A DNA stretch of 64,000 nucleotides from Brachionus plicatilis. Taxonomy: Eukaryota; Rotifera; Eurotatoria; Ploima; Brachionidae. How positions within the stretch are numbered: the first letter of the stretch is position 1; every line of letters starts with the position of its first letter. Below are positions 22,500 through 33,175 of the stretch, in pieces. A model generated the notes under the pieces. It was given only the letters and a program-made list of their open reading frames with translations, was not told the DNA's origin and made no database searches. The stretch is taken from the NCBI GenBank assembly GCA_010279815.1, contig QEOQ01000559.1, positions 152,636-216,635 on the forward strand. Reading direction: 5' to 3'. The translations under genes were made by a program, and so were the position numbers.

Positions 22500-22742
22500 A
22501 ATAACTAAAAATTGTAATTTAATCTCAAATATTACATAGATCTGGATCTTTAGCAGCACTAACATAGCAAGCATGTCAAACGAATTATATGACTTATAAG
22601 TTTCAAAGATTGAGTTGGTCTTCCGGTTCCAAACCGAAACAAATTTTTGAAAACCAGTTTTTCTTTTTAAATCGATTATTAAAACCTTTTTCATTAAATT
22701 AAATTGAATTGTTAATGTTTTTAAATTATTTGGTAACGAAAA

Positions 22743-22878
22743 TGCTCGACTTAACGACATGCCGTTATAAATGTGTATCCAGATTTAATTACAGGGTCTT
22801 ATAACATTAAAAGATTATTTAACGACATGTCGGTATATACATAACTAAATGTCGTTAAATTCAAGCAAATACGTTACT
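22743..22878. repeat. Short palindromic element with TTAACGACATGTCG core
   Basis: Begins TGCTCGACTTAACGACATG and ends with AATGTCGTTAAATTCAAGCA plus AATACGTT. An inverted-orientation relative at 53816-53898 shares both ends and the central phrase AGGGTCTTATAACAT. It looks like a very small TIR element; its autonomous parent is not in the window. Confidence 0.55.
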
Positions 22879-23053
22879 ATCAATATTCTTTTAATCTTTT
22901 TATTTCATAAAAAGCTTCTACAGATTTAAAAAAATCATTTTCTCGTGAAACCGAAAATTTCTAAATATAAATAATTGATAAAAATAGCTTCATAAGTATA
23001 TACAAAATAGACTAAAAAACAAAACTTTTAAATAAATATTTAATTCTTCCAAA

Positions 23054-24440
23054 ATGTCAACTCATAATTTGTTAATAGTATCCCCATCAACAAAAAAAAG
23101 AAACGAAAGTTATATTTGGACTCACATGAGAAGAAATGAACAAAAATTTTTATGTCACATGAATGAATGTTGTGTAGAGTTTTCAACTACCACTCGAAAT
23201 AGTACTTTGGCAATATATCTCGCAAATTTTCACGGCATTAATGATCCAAGAGGACAAGATTCCACTGAGGAAACTATTAGTCTTAAAAATCCTAGAAAAA
23301 ATTTAGGATAGCAAGATAAAAATTCTGAACATTTTATTGATTTTGTAATATCCGATATGCAATCCTTTTCGGTTGCAGACGATAAAAAGTTTAGAAAATT
23401 TATCTTTGCATTAAATCCGAAATACGTTCTTACCGAAAGGAAAATTGTGAGCGAAATCATTAAAAAAATATGAAACAAAAAAAAGGAAATAAAAGAAAAT
23501 ATCGCAAAAATTGATTCAAAAATTAACTTTACATAAGTGATGTTTGTTCGTCTTTAATTAAGGATCCTTATCTTTCACTTAATTCCCATTTTATTGAAAA
23601 TGAATGAGAGTTAAATTAATTTTTATTCTACGTACCCTGTTTCCCGCATCACCATGATGTTTCAATGGTTTGCGATTCGATTGAGCAAGTAATTATTTAA
23701 TTATTTAAATTACTTATAAAAATAATTATTAATTTTTTTCAAAAAGATTTTGGATGATTCTGGGATATAAGAGAAATTTCATTCGAATTTATGCGATGAC
23801 GCAGAAAAAATTGGTCAATAAGAGAAAACGCTTTTCGTGTTCGTTGCGCAACTCATATTTTAAATCTGGTCGTACCAACTGGCCTCGAAAACGAATCTTT
23901 TCAAAATCAATAGAAAAAATCAGGTATTTTTGGAAAAAATTCATGTTTTCATCAAAATTGGTGCATTTTCTTGAAAACCAAATTACTCCAGATGGGGAAC
24001 CAAAATTAAGAGAAATTCTTTATGTTCAAACAAAATGGAATTCTATTCATGGAATGTTAAAAACTGCGTTAAAAATTGAAGAAGTTAATAACAGCTTCTT
24101 CAGTTCACATAGAAAGAGAGAAAGAAACTTTCTTCCCGAAAATTGAACCTATTGATTGGAAATATGCCAAAAAGGTGTGTAAATTTCTAGAGCCATTTAA
24201 TCAAGGTAATTGATTTAAAAAAAAATTAATTAAATCAAAAATAACGATATGTTTATTAGGTAATCGAGATCTTTCTTTCTCAAAAAAAGTTGTTTCCTCT
24301 CATTTGTTTTCTTGTTTCAAATTAATTAAGGATTATTTTAGAAGTTGTAAAACCGATCAAAATTTCGATTTTATCAAAGGCGATGAAAATCGGACAAAAT
24401 TGCATTCAAATACAGTAAAAGAGCTCCTTTGATTAAAATC
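23054..24440 (+). pseudogene. hAT (ZBED-like) transposase relic
   Basis: A start at 23054 leads into a BED-type zinc finger (YIWTHM, then FLCHMNECC and LANFHG). After a stop at 23309-23311 the same frame continues FVISDMQSFSVADDKKFRKF and LNPKYVL, a typical ZBED/hAT linker, up to another stop at 23471-23473. Further blocks follow in other frames: RCAAHILNLVV (the 'C-AH-LNL' motif), KIRYFWKKF, and REILYVQTKWNSIHGMLK around 23830-24070, then IEPIDWKYAKKVCKFL. The hATC domain was not found. No bounding TIRs were identified. Confidence 0.7.
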
Positions 24441-24589
24441 TTGGGTAAATTAAATCAAGTTTTTTTTCAATATTTAAAACTTCAATATTTGATAACTTAA
24501 ATAAAAAAAGTTCATCTTACTTGTAATTTTTATTTGGATTGAATATTTACAAATTAATAAAAATAGTTGAATCTACACAAACCAGTTTA

Positions 24590-25143
24590 AAAAAAAGGGT
24601 TTCGAAAACCGGTACGAAAAATCGAAACAATTTGGCCAGAAACCGGTTTGTAAAAATCGGTCGACAAACCTCCCCAAAGATATCTCGTTTCGACTCAAAT
24701 CATTCAATTATGATGGTGAAAACAAGCGGTCTGCAAGAGGACTTTGGACGTGTAGAACATGTAAAAATACCCTTCATCCTTTCCGAAGAGGAATACGTGG
24801 AAAGGGGCACTTTAATTGGAATTGTCTGCTTCCAAAACATAAAACATTAAGTAGCAGCAACATATAGAGAAGCATCAACAAACACAGAGCAAAGTGATGA
24901 TTCATCAAGAGAGCTCAAAAAAGATGGCCAAAGGGGCTGATATAATAAATCTGAACACCAAAACGACATCGAGATTGAGGAAGGAGAGATGAATAATCCG
25001 ACCATGTTCAGTGTCTAAAAAGCGACAAGCAAAAAGTTTGAAAGTCAGCTCGAGGAATCGAGTGAAGAAATTTTACTGCTAAGAACAGAAAGCGAACAGC
25101 TGCGCAAGAAAGTGCAGGAGAACAAAGATTGGGTCGAGTAAAT
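24590..25143 (+). pseudogene. Possible LINE ORF1-like or zinc-finger fragment with coiled coil
   Basis: Near 24590-24690 CCGGTTT/AAACCGG words recur, like a hAT subterminal region. From about 24700 one frame reads WTCRTCKNTLHP then GHFNWNCLLPKH, a CxxC...HxxxxC...H zinc-binding-like arrangement. From 25000 to 25140 an in-frame heptad-like stretch SSEEILLLRTESEQLRKKV suggests a coiled coil. A zinc knuckle plus coiled coil would fit a non-LTR ORF1, but the assignment is tentative and the frames are broken. Confidence 0.35.
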
Positions 25144-25689
25144 TGATAGGTTAATTAAAAAATTTTTAATTTAATATTTTCAGGGACGTAACTGTCTCAA
25201 AAAAAGGTTAGGGTTAAAGGAGGAGGTATGCTGTAGTTCTCTAAATAACAACATCATCTTCTCACTTGAATTAGTTATTTTGATTTTAATCATTACATGT
25301 GTACTTTTGGTTTGTTGTTTCAAAAAAAAACATGTTGTAGTTGTAGCTCATGTTTTAGTATTACTTATTACTTATTATTTCTTTGTTTTTTTTCCTATCT
25401 TTTTCTTTATATATTGTAATTCAATATCTTGGTGTAATGGTCAACTCCAAAAACAATAATAATAATCACGTAGATTCAAGAATCAAAAGCACCATAAGAA
25501 GCTTTTACACTACAAACAACCTTTGCATTACAAATAAACAAATGAAGACAAGAATAAAAATTATGCTTTTAAAGACACTATGTAGACCAATACTTTCCTA
25601 TGGATGCGAACCTTTAAAGCAGACTTATTTTTAAGTCACAGATTTAAGTCTAAGTCACAAAAATTTAAGTCAAAGTTATGACTTAAAAA

Positions 25690-26140
25690 TTATTGGTAGT
25701 ATTTTTGGCTTTAAAAATCCAAAAAAAGCGGGAAAAATTTAAAAAAATTATTTTTAGATTTGAAATATTCTTTGCAATTTTTTTCATAATAATTAAATAA
25801 TTTTGGTAGTATTTTGAGCTTTAAAAATCCAAAAATAACTTAAAAAATTTAAAAAAATTATTTTTGAAACAGAGAGAATTTTTGCAATTTTTTTTAATAT
25901 ATTTAAAGGGTTATTAGTTGTATTTGAGCCTTTAAAAATCCAAAAATTATTTAAAAAATTTAAAAAAATTATTTTTAGATTTGAAATATTCTTTGCAATT
26001 TTTTTCATAATAATTAAATAATTTTGGTAGTATTTTTAGCTTTAAAAATCCAAAAAAAGCGGGAAAAATTTTAAAAAATTATTTTTGAAACAGAGAGAAT
26101 TTTTGCAATTTTTTAAATATATTTAAAGGGTTATTAGCGT
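25690..26140. repeat. Four ~112-bp tandem units in ABAB order
   Basis: The phrase GGTAGTATTTTxGxCTTTAAAAATCC recurs at about 25694, 25804, 25916 and 26027. Units 1 and 3 end with ATTTGAAATATTCTTTGC and CATAATAATTAAATAA. Units 2 and 4 instead end with GAAACAGAGAGAATTTTTGC and ATTTAAAGGGTTATTAG. This is a dimeric higher-order repeat just inside the hAT left end. Confidence 0.75.
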
Positions 26141-26154
26141 TCCAAGTTAATAAT

Positions 26155-26550
26155 TGAAGTGAATTTATATTTTAAGCATTTAAAAACTCAAAAATTTTTT
26201 CCCGCCCATTAAACTGTGATATCCAGGTTAATAAGCTACTCTAATTGATTAATTGATTAAAAAAATTGATTAAATACTGACTTAAAAATATAAAAATAAA
26301 ATATTGGAAAATTTTTTCCAAGTAAAAATGAGGGTAATTTTTCTGGGCTTTTAGGCAATTTCAAACCTAATGGGATAGAAAATAATTCTGAAAATTTTTT
26401 AAAAAAACTAAGTCATTTTCAGAGCAAAAATTTTCTTTTCCCACCTTTTTTTTCGTTCGAAATTAATAATTAAGGCAAATCTATATTTTTAGCATTTAAA
26501 AACTCTAAAATTTTTTCCCGCCCATTGAACTGTGATATCCAGGTTAAAAA
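26155..26550. repeat. Direct duplication around CCCGCCCATT...GTGATATCCAGG
   Basis: A block of about 80 bp containing AGCATTTAAAAACTC, TTTTTTCCCGCCCATT and ACTGTGATATCCAGGTTA occurs at about 26155-26235 and again at about 26460-26547. The spacing of about 310 bp suggests a larger tandem unit in the hAT interior. Confidence 0.6.
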
Positions 26551-26644
26551 TAAGCGCTTTTATCCTTAAATATTTAAATTGGATAAGAAAAATGTTATTT
26601 TTTATTTAACATTACAAAAAAAGTTTAAATTTTTTGAATTTTTT

Positions 26645-26735
26645 CGTAACCAAAGGGGATCGTACCCTCTTCCTTTGGAGCTATTGAACATTACGTTAAC
26701 CATTGTACTACGGACTCTTACATTTGCTTAATATT
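26645..26735 (-). repeat. tRNA-like pol III promoter (SINE-like) inside the hAT
   Basis: On the minus strand an A-box TAGTACAATGG and a B-box GGTACGATCCC lie about 36 bases apart, with a plausible T-arm (AGGG loop CCCT). The acceptor ends do not pair and no clean anticodon arm forms, so this is better described as a tRNA-derived repeat than a tRNA. Confidence 0.45.
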
Positions 26736-26924
26736 TAATTTTTACATTTAAATGATATAATTGATAGAAAAACATAATTTAGACATAATCTAGACATAAT
26801 TTTCAATTTGTGCAATGATAAAGCAAAATTGAAAATTAACATGAAAATATTAGTTTGCTTATTTAACAAATTAATATTAAAGAAGGAAATTAATTGTCAG
26901 GAAATAATTAAAGACTTAATCCTC

Positions 26925-27480
26925 AATCGGGTTAGGTCTTTATCTCCTACTGTGGGCGCTGCCACCATTACTGGGCGCTGCCTTACTGGTGTCTTATTTA
27001 AACGCCATTTTTCGAATGGCTATCAGTCTGTACGGCTTTTGTCAATTCCTGAGAGGGGTTGATTTTGATATCTATCGCCCGGGTCGAAGCGGTTTTTCTC
27101 CGATTAGACTAGGACTCGAGTTGAGTCAGCGAGGCTATGTTGTCATGGTGACAGATAGTCGCTGGATGCTGGCGATGACCTCTTTGCCTACTATCGTGAT
27201 TGTCTTAATACATTCACTATGGTGGGGTCAAGGGATAGACAAAAGCTTTCTTTAAACGTATGCGCCAAAAAGGGTTCCTGTGGGACGGAACACCTAAAAT
27301 AATATATTAAAACTGCGGGGTGCCATTTTTAATCAAACAAGATCTCTGTATCGTGCTATAGGCATTTTCATGGACTATGAATATGACTATGTACCGGATA
27401 GCGTGATTCAGAGTAAATTGTTTATTAGAAATGGCATCGTGATTAGCGCAGTATGAAATGGATTGGATTTATGGAATGGA
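26925..27480 (+). other. Unexplained GC-richer island in the hAT interior
   Basis: Base composition is close to balanced here, unlike the surrounding A/T. There is a local duplication of TGGGCGCTGCC at about 26953 and 26971. The plus frame 26989-27255 is open (DIYRPGRSGFSPIRLGLEL), stops, and is then open again for about 45 codons (RAIGIFMDYEYDYVPD). No family is recognised. It ends in a GGAAT-rich stretch at 27465-27500. Captured host DNA or a decayed second reading frame of the element are both possible. Confidence 0.4.
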
Positions 27481-27635
27481 ATGGAATGGATTAATGGAAT
27501 GAAATGTAAGAGGACCTTTGGAAAAGAAACCAATCATCTAATATATTTACCATAATTTTTCTTTTATTCCTCTTTTTAAGTATTAAGATAACGTAATAAA
27601 TTAGAATTAAATTTAAAATATAATATAGCTTTGCA

Positions 27636-27740
27636 CTTATATGGCAAGGTACGCAGAACCGGTACCTGTAGAAGTACTCGGCTGTATAAAGGACTATAAC
27701 TATCCGCTTCCTATAGTCACGCAAAGCATCACCTCTTTTA
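27636..27740. other. Second small coding-like block in the hAT interior
   Basis: A 100-bp GC-richer segment is open on both strands (plus MARYAEPVPVEVLGCIKDY; minus GDALRDYRKRIVIVLY). It is short and unrecognised. Confidence 0.25.
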
Positions 27741-28029
27741 ATCATTTTTTAAGGTTTCGTTCATGCAAACAAATTATTTTTATTCGAAACAATAATCGTG
27801 CAAATTATTCAACTTTTTTTTTAAATATTTTGTAAATTTAATATTATGATTAAATTATTTTCATTGTTTAATTTTATAAACTTAAATTAAACTTTTTAAA
27901 AATAAATCTGAAAAAATAATTCTTTACTTTAAATCTATCCTATTTTTTATGTTCTAAACTTACATTAGACTCTATATCATGGTATATTAAACTTTAATTA
28001 TAATAATTTAAACAAAATCACACTTAGGT

Positions 28030-28790
28030 AATTGCGCTTACTTAATTTTTTTTTTGAGACCATCAAATTGTTTACATATTTTTATTTTGTTCATAGTGTT
28101 TATGTGCAACTCACAGGCGAATTAAATTTTTGATTTTCGGATCAGTCACATAATGACTAAACCTTTTATATAAAAATAACTCGATTTGTATTAAATTTAG
28201 CCTTTAAATATCATTTTTAAATTATTTTTATCTAAATTCATACAACAGTTAAGTGTTGAACTATAAAAATTAATCAAAGTCAAACTTGCAATATTTTATT
28301 GAGAGCACAATATTTTTTTTAAAAGCAATAATTTGATTTTGCTAATTTTATTTTAATTATAGTGTCCAAGTGCGTCTCACAGGCCTAATAAATTTTATAT
28401 TTTTGAAATCGTTACAAAACGACGAATCCATTGAACTAAAAATTTTTTGATTTTAATTAAATTTAGTCGTTTAAATTTCATTTTAAAAATTTTCTAAATT
28501 AAATTCAAGCAACAGTTAACTGTTTAACATTGAATATTAAAACAATTGAAAACTTGCAATGTTTTATTTAGAGCACAATATTTTTTTAGAGAGCGCAATT
28601 TTTTTAAGACAGCACCAAATTGATTTCATAAATATAAACTAATTTTAGTGTTCCAGTGAGACTCACAGGCCAATTGATTTTTAGTTAATCGGAACCGTCA
28701 CATTGAGACAAATACAATGAACTAAAAATATTTCATATTTTAAATAATTTATACGATCGAAAGTTATTTCAAAATTTTTTTTATTTAAAT
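28030..28790. repeat. Three diverged ~275-bp tandem units marked by CTCACAGGC
   Basis: CTCACAGGC lies at 28110, 28376 and 28662. Each is preceded by a TAGTGTxxAxGTG phrase and followed by AAATTTTTGATT-like sequence, a GTCACA or GTTACA word, and AACAGTTAAxTGTT. The period is 266 then 286 bp. It lies in the hAT interior upstream of the transposase. Confidence 0.65.
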
Positions 28791-29292
28791 TCAAATGTCA
28801 AAAAAAAATTAATAAAAAAATTCCAATTTTGATTTAATATAAACTATTTGTTAAACAATTTATTTTTAATTTTATCATTAATAATATAATTATTTTACAT
28901 CAAAAATACCAAACGTAGGCCGTAATTTGCCTATAAAATTTTCTAAAAATTTTATTTATTTATTTTTAATTTATTATTTTTTCAAAGATTTAAAAAATTC
29001 AAAAAACCTTAGCAAAAAATTAAAATGCCTCCAAGTAAATTTCGATTTTATTTTTAAATTTTTTTATTAAATTAATATATTTAATTAATAGACAATATTC
29101 ACCCCAAATGATGATGAAATTGGAAATAATCAGAACACGAGTACCGAATAAATGGTCCGATATTTTTATTTGGGAAATAGTTTTCCTAAAAAGATTTTTA
29201 AATCATTTTTTAAATATGAGTTTTTTGTCGTAGAAATTCAAAATAAAAAAAATTTACATTTTAAAATTTAAAAAAAATTATTGAATAACAAT

Positions 29293-31393
29293 ATGAGCAA
29301 TTTGGTTGAAGTATCTCAATTATCGACAAACTCAGAATCTGATTCTCAAAAGCAGCAAGCAATCATGAACTTTGCCTACTCTGATTTGACAATAAAGAGT
29401 AATTTTAAATTTATTTCTTTAATTTAATCTGACAATTCTTTAGCTAACAGTGATAACCAAATTGTTTCAAGAACGGCAAAGTGTAAATTTTGTTTGAACA
29501 ACATTAACGATACAAGGAATAATACATCAAACTTTATTCGGCATTTAAAATTTTGCGATAAGGAAGCATATGATGAGTTTAAATCTTCAAAGGAACAAAA
29601 AAAAGATAAGTCAAACCAAGACCATAAGAAAAACCTAACGGCAGAGATAGTCAACGACTTCATTTTTAAATATTTAATAATTGGATGTGGACTGCCTTAC
29701 CGCTTAGTCGAATGCGAAGCCTTTAGATCTTTTATGTCACTGATTTGCAAGAAATGGAAACCGACATCGAGGACAAATATATTAAAATTGCAAAATAAAG
29801 CGATCGACCTTATAAATTATAATTTGAAATTGTTATTATCTAAAATAAGATTTGCTTCGCTAACTTTAGATGTTTGGACAGATCGACCCCTAAGATCATT
29901 TCTCGGGATAACGATTCATTTTTTAGACGAAAATTTTAATTTTAAAACTTATGTTCTTCGCTGCAAAAATAATTCAACAACGACGGGAAGGGGTATTAAA
30001 CGAGAAATAGATATCATTATCGAAGAATTCGCTATTCGTGAGAAATTAGTTCGAATAGTTACAGATATTGGTTCGAATATGGTTAAAATGGGTACGCTAT
30101 TGTATCTTGTCGGTTAAGATGAGTTTGACCTTTCTGATAGGGAAATTGAAGAAAGTGAAACTGATACTGAAGGAGAAGTTACAAGCTCTGAGGATGAAAT
30201 TGATACAAATTTTAATACCGACGAGATTGATTTTTTACAGGACTCAGGATTGAAGCATATGAGATGTTTAGCCCACTCTCTACAACTTGTTGGTAAAAAA
30301 AGCCTTGCAAAAATCAACAACGTTAAAAGAATTATTAGAAAGTGCACTAAAATTTCAGCAAAATATAGGCAAAAGAAAGATTTTGCTTCGTATTTAGCTG
30401 AAAAAAAATATAATTCAATTCCAAAACCAATAAAAGTACACTGGAATAGTGAGCTTAAGTGCTTACGGGCTATTTGTAAAATAAAATTAATCGATCTAAA
30501 TGAAGCTCTAAATATGATCAATAACCAAGGATTAAATTTAAGTCAAAATGAACATTCAAGACTAGCAGAAATAATTAATATCTTAGAACCATTTGAATTT
30601 GTTACAAATGAAATTCAGGGAGATCAGTACTCAACTCTGAGTCTAGTAGTACCAAGTTTGTTACAATTAATACAACATTTGTACGATTTCAAACTGGTAA
30701 ACAATAGTCTGAAAGCGTTTATCAGTGAATTGAGAAACGAAATTAACACACGATTCAGTGTAATATTAGATTTAAAGAACAATAGCATAGTCGACTATTC
30801 ATGGTATATTTCTTCTTTCTTGGACCCTTTATTTAAAAACGAATGGTTAGCTATATCAAGTTTGAATTCAGACGAAAAGCATTTGTTTATTAAACGCTTA
30901 GAAGATCAATTATTTCAAGAATGGAAAATAATAGCTGCTAGAGAAGGCACTGAAAATAATTTAGAAAATCAAATTCCGTGTACCTCGAATGATGCACCAA
31001 AAAAATCCAGGCCATTGAGTACAATTAGTACAGATTCAGAAGCAAGCCTCCTAAAATCACCAACAAAACGACGGAAGTTTTTTAGTTTTTTAATTAGAAG
31101 CACTCCACAAGTTGAAGAGAACGTCGATAAAAATAAATTCAATGATGAACATCAATATTGATTATAACGAAGATGATGGCTTCACGAGATTTTGGATGAA
31201 GAATAAATTAAAGCTACCGGGTCTATCGAATCTTGCACAAAAATTTTTACCAATACCTGCTTCTTCAGGACCAGTTGAAAGACTTTTTGCTAATTCTGTT
31301 TACATCAACAGACCACATAGGTCAAGATTAACTGCCAAAAATTTGGAAGCAACAACTTTATTGGCTTCAAATATGGATTTATTAAATGAATAG
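29293..31393 (+). pseudogene. hAT transposase with one nonsense codon and one frameshift
   Basis: Exon 1 (29293-29398) and exon 2 from 29444 are separated by a 45-bp intron (GTAATT...TTTAG). Exon 2 opens with a BED zinc finger (CKFC ... HLKFC), then the catalytic core (LTLDVWTDRPLRSFLGITIHF, ITIHFLDENF), an acidic linker, the MRCLAHSLQLV motif, VHWNSELKCL, and finally the hATC dimerisation domain (SSGPVERLFANS, RPHRSRLTAKNLEA). A TAA at 30115-30117 interrupts an otherwise continuous frame just before the acidic linker. A shift near 31140-31160 moves the hATC domain to another frame. Only two lesions in about 700 codons imply recent inactivation. Confidence 0.85.
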
Positions 31394-31659
31394 AGAATTA
31401 AATACTATTTGAAACATTGATTAATTATATTTTTTTTTTTGTTTAATATTAAGTTAAATTTAATAAAATTTTATGAAATATGAAAAAATTTATTTAGAAA
31501 ATTTATTATATAATAAAAAATTTAAGCCATTAACTCTAGTAAAACAAAAAAAAAATTTTAAGTCATTGAAAAAAAAGAGGTGAAAATATCATAAAATAAT
31601 TAAAAATTTAAGATAATTAAATATGCTAATTAATTTAAAAAAAAAAACACATATTTTGA

Positions 31660-31860
31660 TTAAATACCAACGGCCAACAATCACCCACTACCAACAACCC
31701 CAAACTACAAACAACTTTCTTCAAACCACTACCAAAAACAATACAACCAACTTTCAACCACTACCTACTACCAACCACTACCAACAACTATCAACAGTCA
31801 ACGGTCAACCACTACAAACAACCAACAACATCCAGTAACAACAATACTACGACTCCTCCC
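31660..31860. repeat. C/A-rich low-complexity tract
   Basis: Plus strand is dominated by ACCAAC, ACAACC and CACTACC words, nearly devoid of G. The 71-codon open frame over it reflects composition, not a gene. Confidence 0.7.
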
Positions 31861-31869
31861 ACTACTTAA

Positions 31870-32235
31870 TTTTTTTAAAGTAGAAGTAGTAGTAAATTAG
31901 TAGAAGAAGAAAAGTAATATTAAAGTAGTAGAAGTAAAGTAGTAGTTGTTAGAGGAGTAGCAGTTATAGTAGTAGTATTTATAGTAGTAAAGTAGTTGTA
32001 GTAGTTAAAGTAGTAGTAGAAGTAAAGTAGTAGTTGTTAGGGTAGTAGAAGTAAAGTAGTAGTTGTTAGAGTAGTAGCAGTCATAGAAGTAGTATTTATA
32101 GTAGTAAAGTAGTAGTAGTAGTTTTAGTAGTAGTAGAAGTAAAGTAGTAGTTGTTAGAGTAGTAGCAGTCATAGAAGTAGTATTTATAGTAGTAAAGTAG
32201 TAGTAGTAGTTTTAGTAGTAGTAGAAGTAAAGTCA
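31870..32235. repeat. TAG/GTA-rich tandem tract, ~78-bp unit
   Basis: GTAGTAGAAGTAAAGTAGTA-type sequence, nearly devoid of C. The phrase TCATAGAAGTAGTATTTATA repeats at 32091 and 32169, giving a 78-bp period with an earlier diverged copy. It directly follows the C/A-rich tract, so strand composition flips at about 31865. Confidence 0.75.
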
Positions 32236-33175
32236 TTGACTTGACTTAAAAAAAAAAAGAAAATTTTAAGTCATTGACTTGACTTAAAAAAAAAAAAATT
32301 TAAGACTTGTGAGTTAAAAACAACTCTGCTTTAAAGATAAATTCAAGTCATATAAGAAAACTCAAAAGTACAGAGGAAACAATGATCAAAAAAATACTTC
32401 AACTAAGTAAAAAATCGAGAACATCGAGATTAATGGCGGCTCTAAAAATGGAAACTACTGACAAAATGCTACTCAAAAGAAAATTGAACTTTGTAAAGAA
32501 GTTGAATTCAAACCCTTATACAAGAACACTTATTAATGGATTAATCGAGGATACGAAGAAAAAATTAGCAAATATTCAATCTTAAATGAGCTAGAAGGAA
32601 TCTTTTCATGTGAAATTAGAAACAGCGAAGAACTTAGCAAACTCTGCGATAGTAAAGTAAAAGAAATGTGTCGAGAGAGAAAGGAGTTAGAGAAAGATGG
32701 AATTATTAAATCATTAAGATTCTGCTTAAATTTAAACTTGCTGAAAAAAAAATAAACAAATACTTGAGCTCCTGACTAAACCGTACTAATAAAACTAAAT
32801 CTGGAAAAATACTTACATAATGCTTCTAAACGTCCAGCAAATGCGAAGATGAGCACGTCCATCGTTGAATTGGTTCGGATCGACTTGATCGGGACTTGAG
32901 TCCTTGAGTGGTGTGGTCGCAAGAATAGAAAAAAAAAGAAAAAAAGAAAAAGAAAACAGAAACAAGAAAATAAAAAATTTACAAACTAAAAACTTGAATA
33001 ATAATTTAGAAAATTTAAGAAAAAAAAAAAAATTTATGAAAATTTAAAACCCTCTATGGAATAGTACTCTTTTTTGTCTTACTTTATTTTATTTTTTTTA
33101 CATCGCCTACAAGGGGTTCATTGAATAAATAAATAAATTGTAATTTACTTTAGGTTAGAAGTGGCCAATAACTTA

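Larger units (their letters stand above)
25620..32328. mobile_element. 6.7-kb hAT element with 8-bp target duplication CTTTAAAG
   Basis: CTTTAAAG at 25612-25619 is repeated exactly at 32329-32336. The ends are inverted: left CAGACTTATTTTTAAGTCAC, right reads back as CAGAGTTGTTTTTAACTCAC. AAGTCA/TGACTT words crowd both subterminal regions (25630-25685 and 32230-32310). The transposase relic occupies only 29293-31393. The remaining 4.6 kb hold tandem repeats, a pol III-like box and a GC-richer island not explained by hAT biology. A 333-bp deletion derivative of the same family lies at 60614-60946. Confidence 0.9.
25422..33136 (+). mobile_element. 5'-truncated LINE, itself split by a 6.7-kb hAT
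   Basis: ATTGTAATT is duplicated at 25413-25421 and 33137-33145. The 5' part encodes a reverse-transcriptase C-terminal stretch (QYLGVMVNSK ... KTLCRPILSYGCEPLK) up to 25619. The 3' part resumes at 32337 and, once the hAT and one target copy are disregarded, continues in the same frame through KSTEETMIKKILQLSKKSRT to NPYTRTLINGL, ending at 32583-32585. The 3' UTR runs to a (TAAA)n tail just before 33136. Only the last part of ORF2 is present, so the insertion was dead on arrival. Confidence 0.8.
25236..33175. repeat. Dispersed repeat R1, copy B, split by a LINE
   Basis: The left part 25236-25421 starts with CTCTAAATAACAACATCATC and contains ACATGTTGTAGTTGTAGCTC; the right part 33137-33175 contains TTAGGTTAGAAGTGGCCAAT. 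Both match copy A at 17437-20405. The interruption is flanked by ATTGTAATT on both sides. Confidence 0.65.

Noticed and set aside
22473..22760. 95-codon minus-strand frame
   Set aside because: Overlaps the Gypsy tail and the palindromic element; no recognisable domain.
31623..31838. 71-codon Asn/Thr/Gln-rich frame
   Set aside because: Composition of the C/A-rich simple repeat, not a gene.
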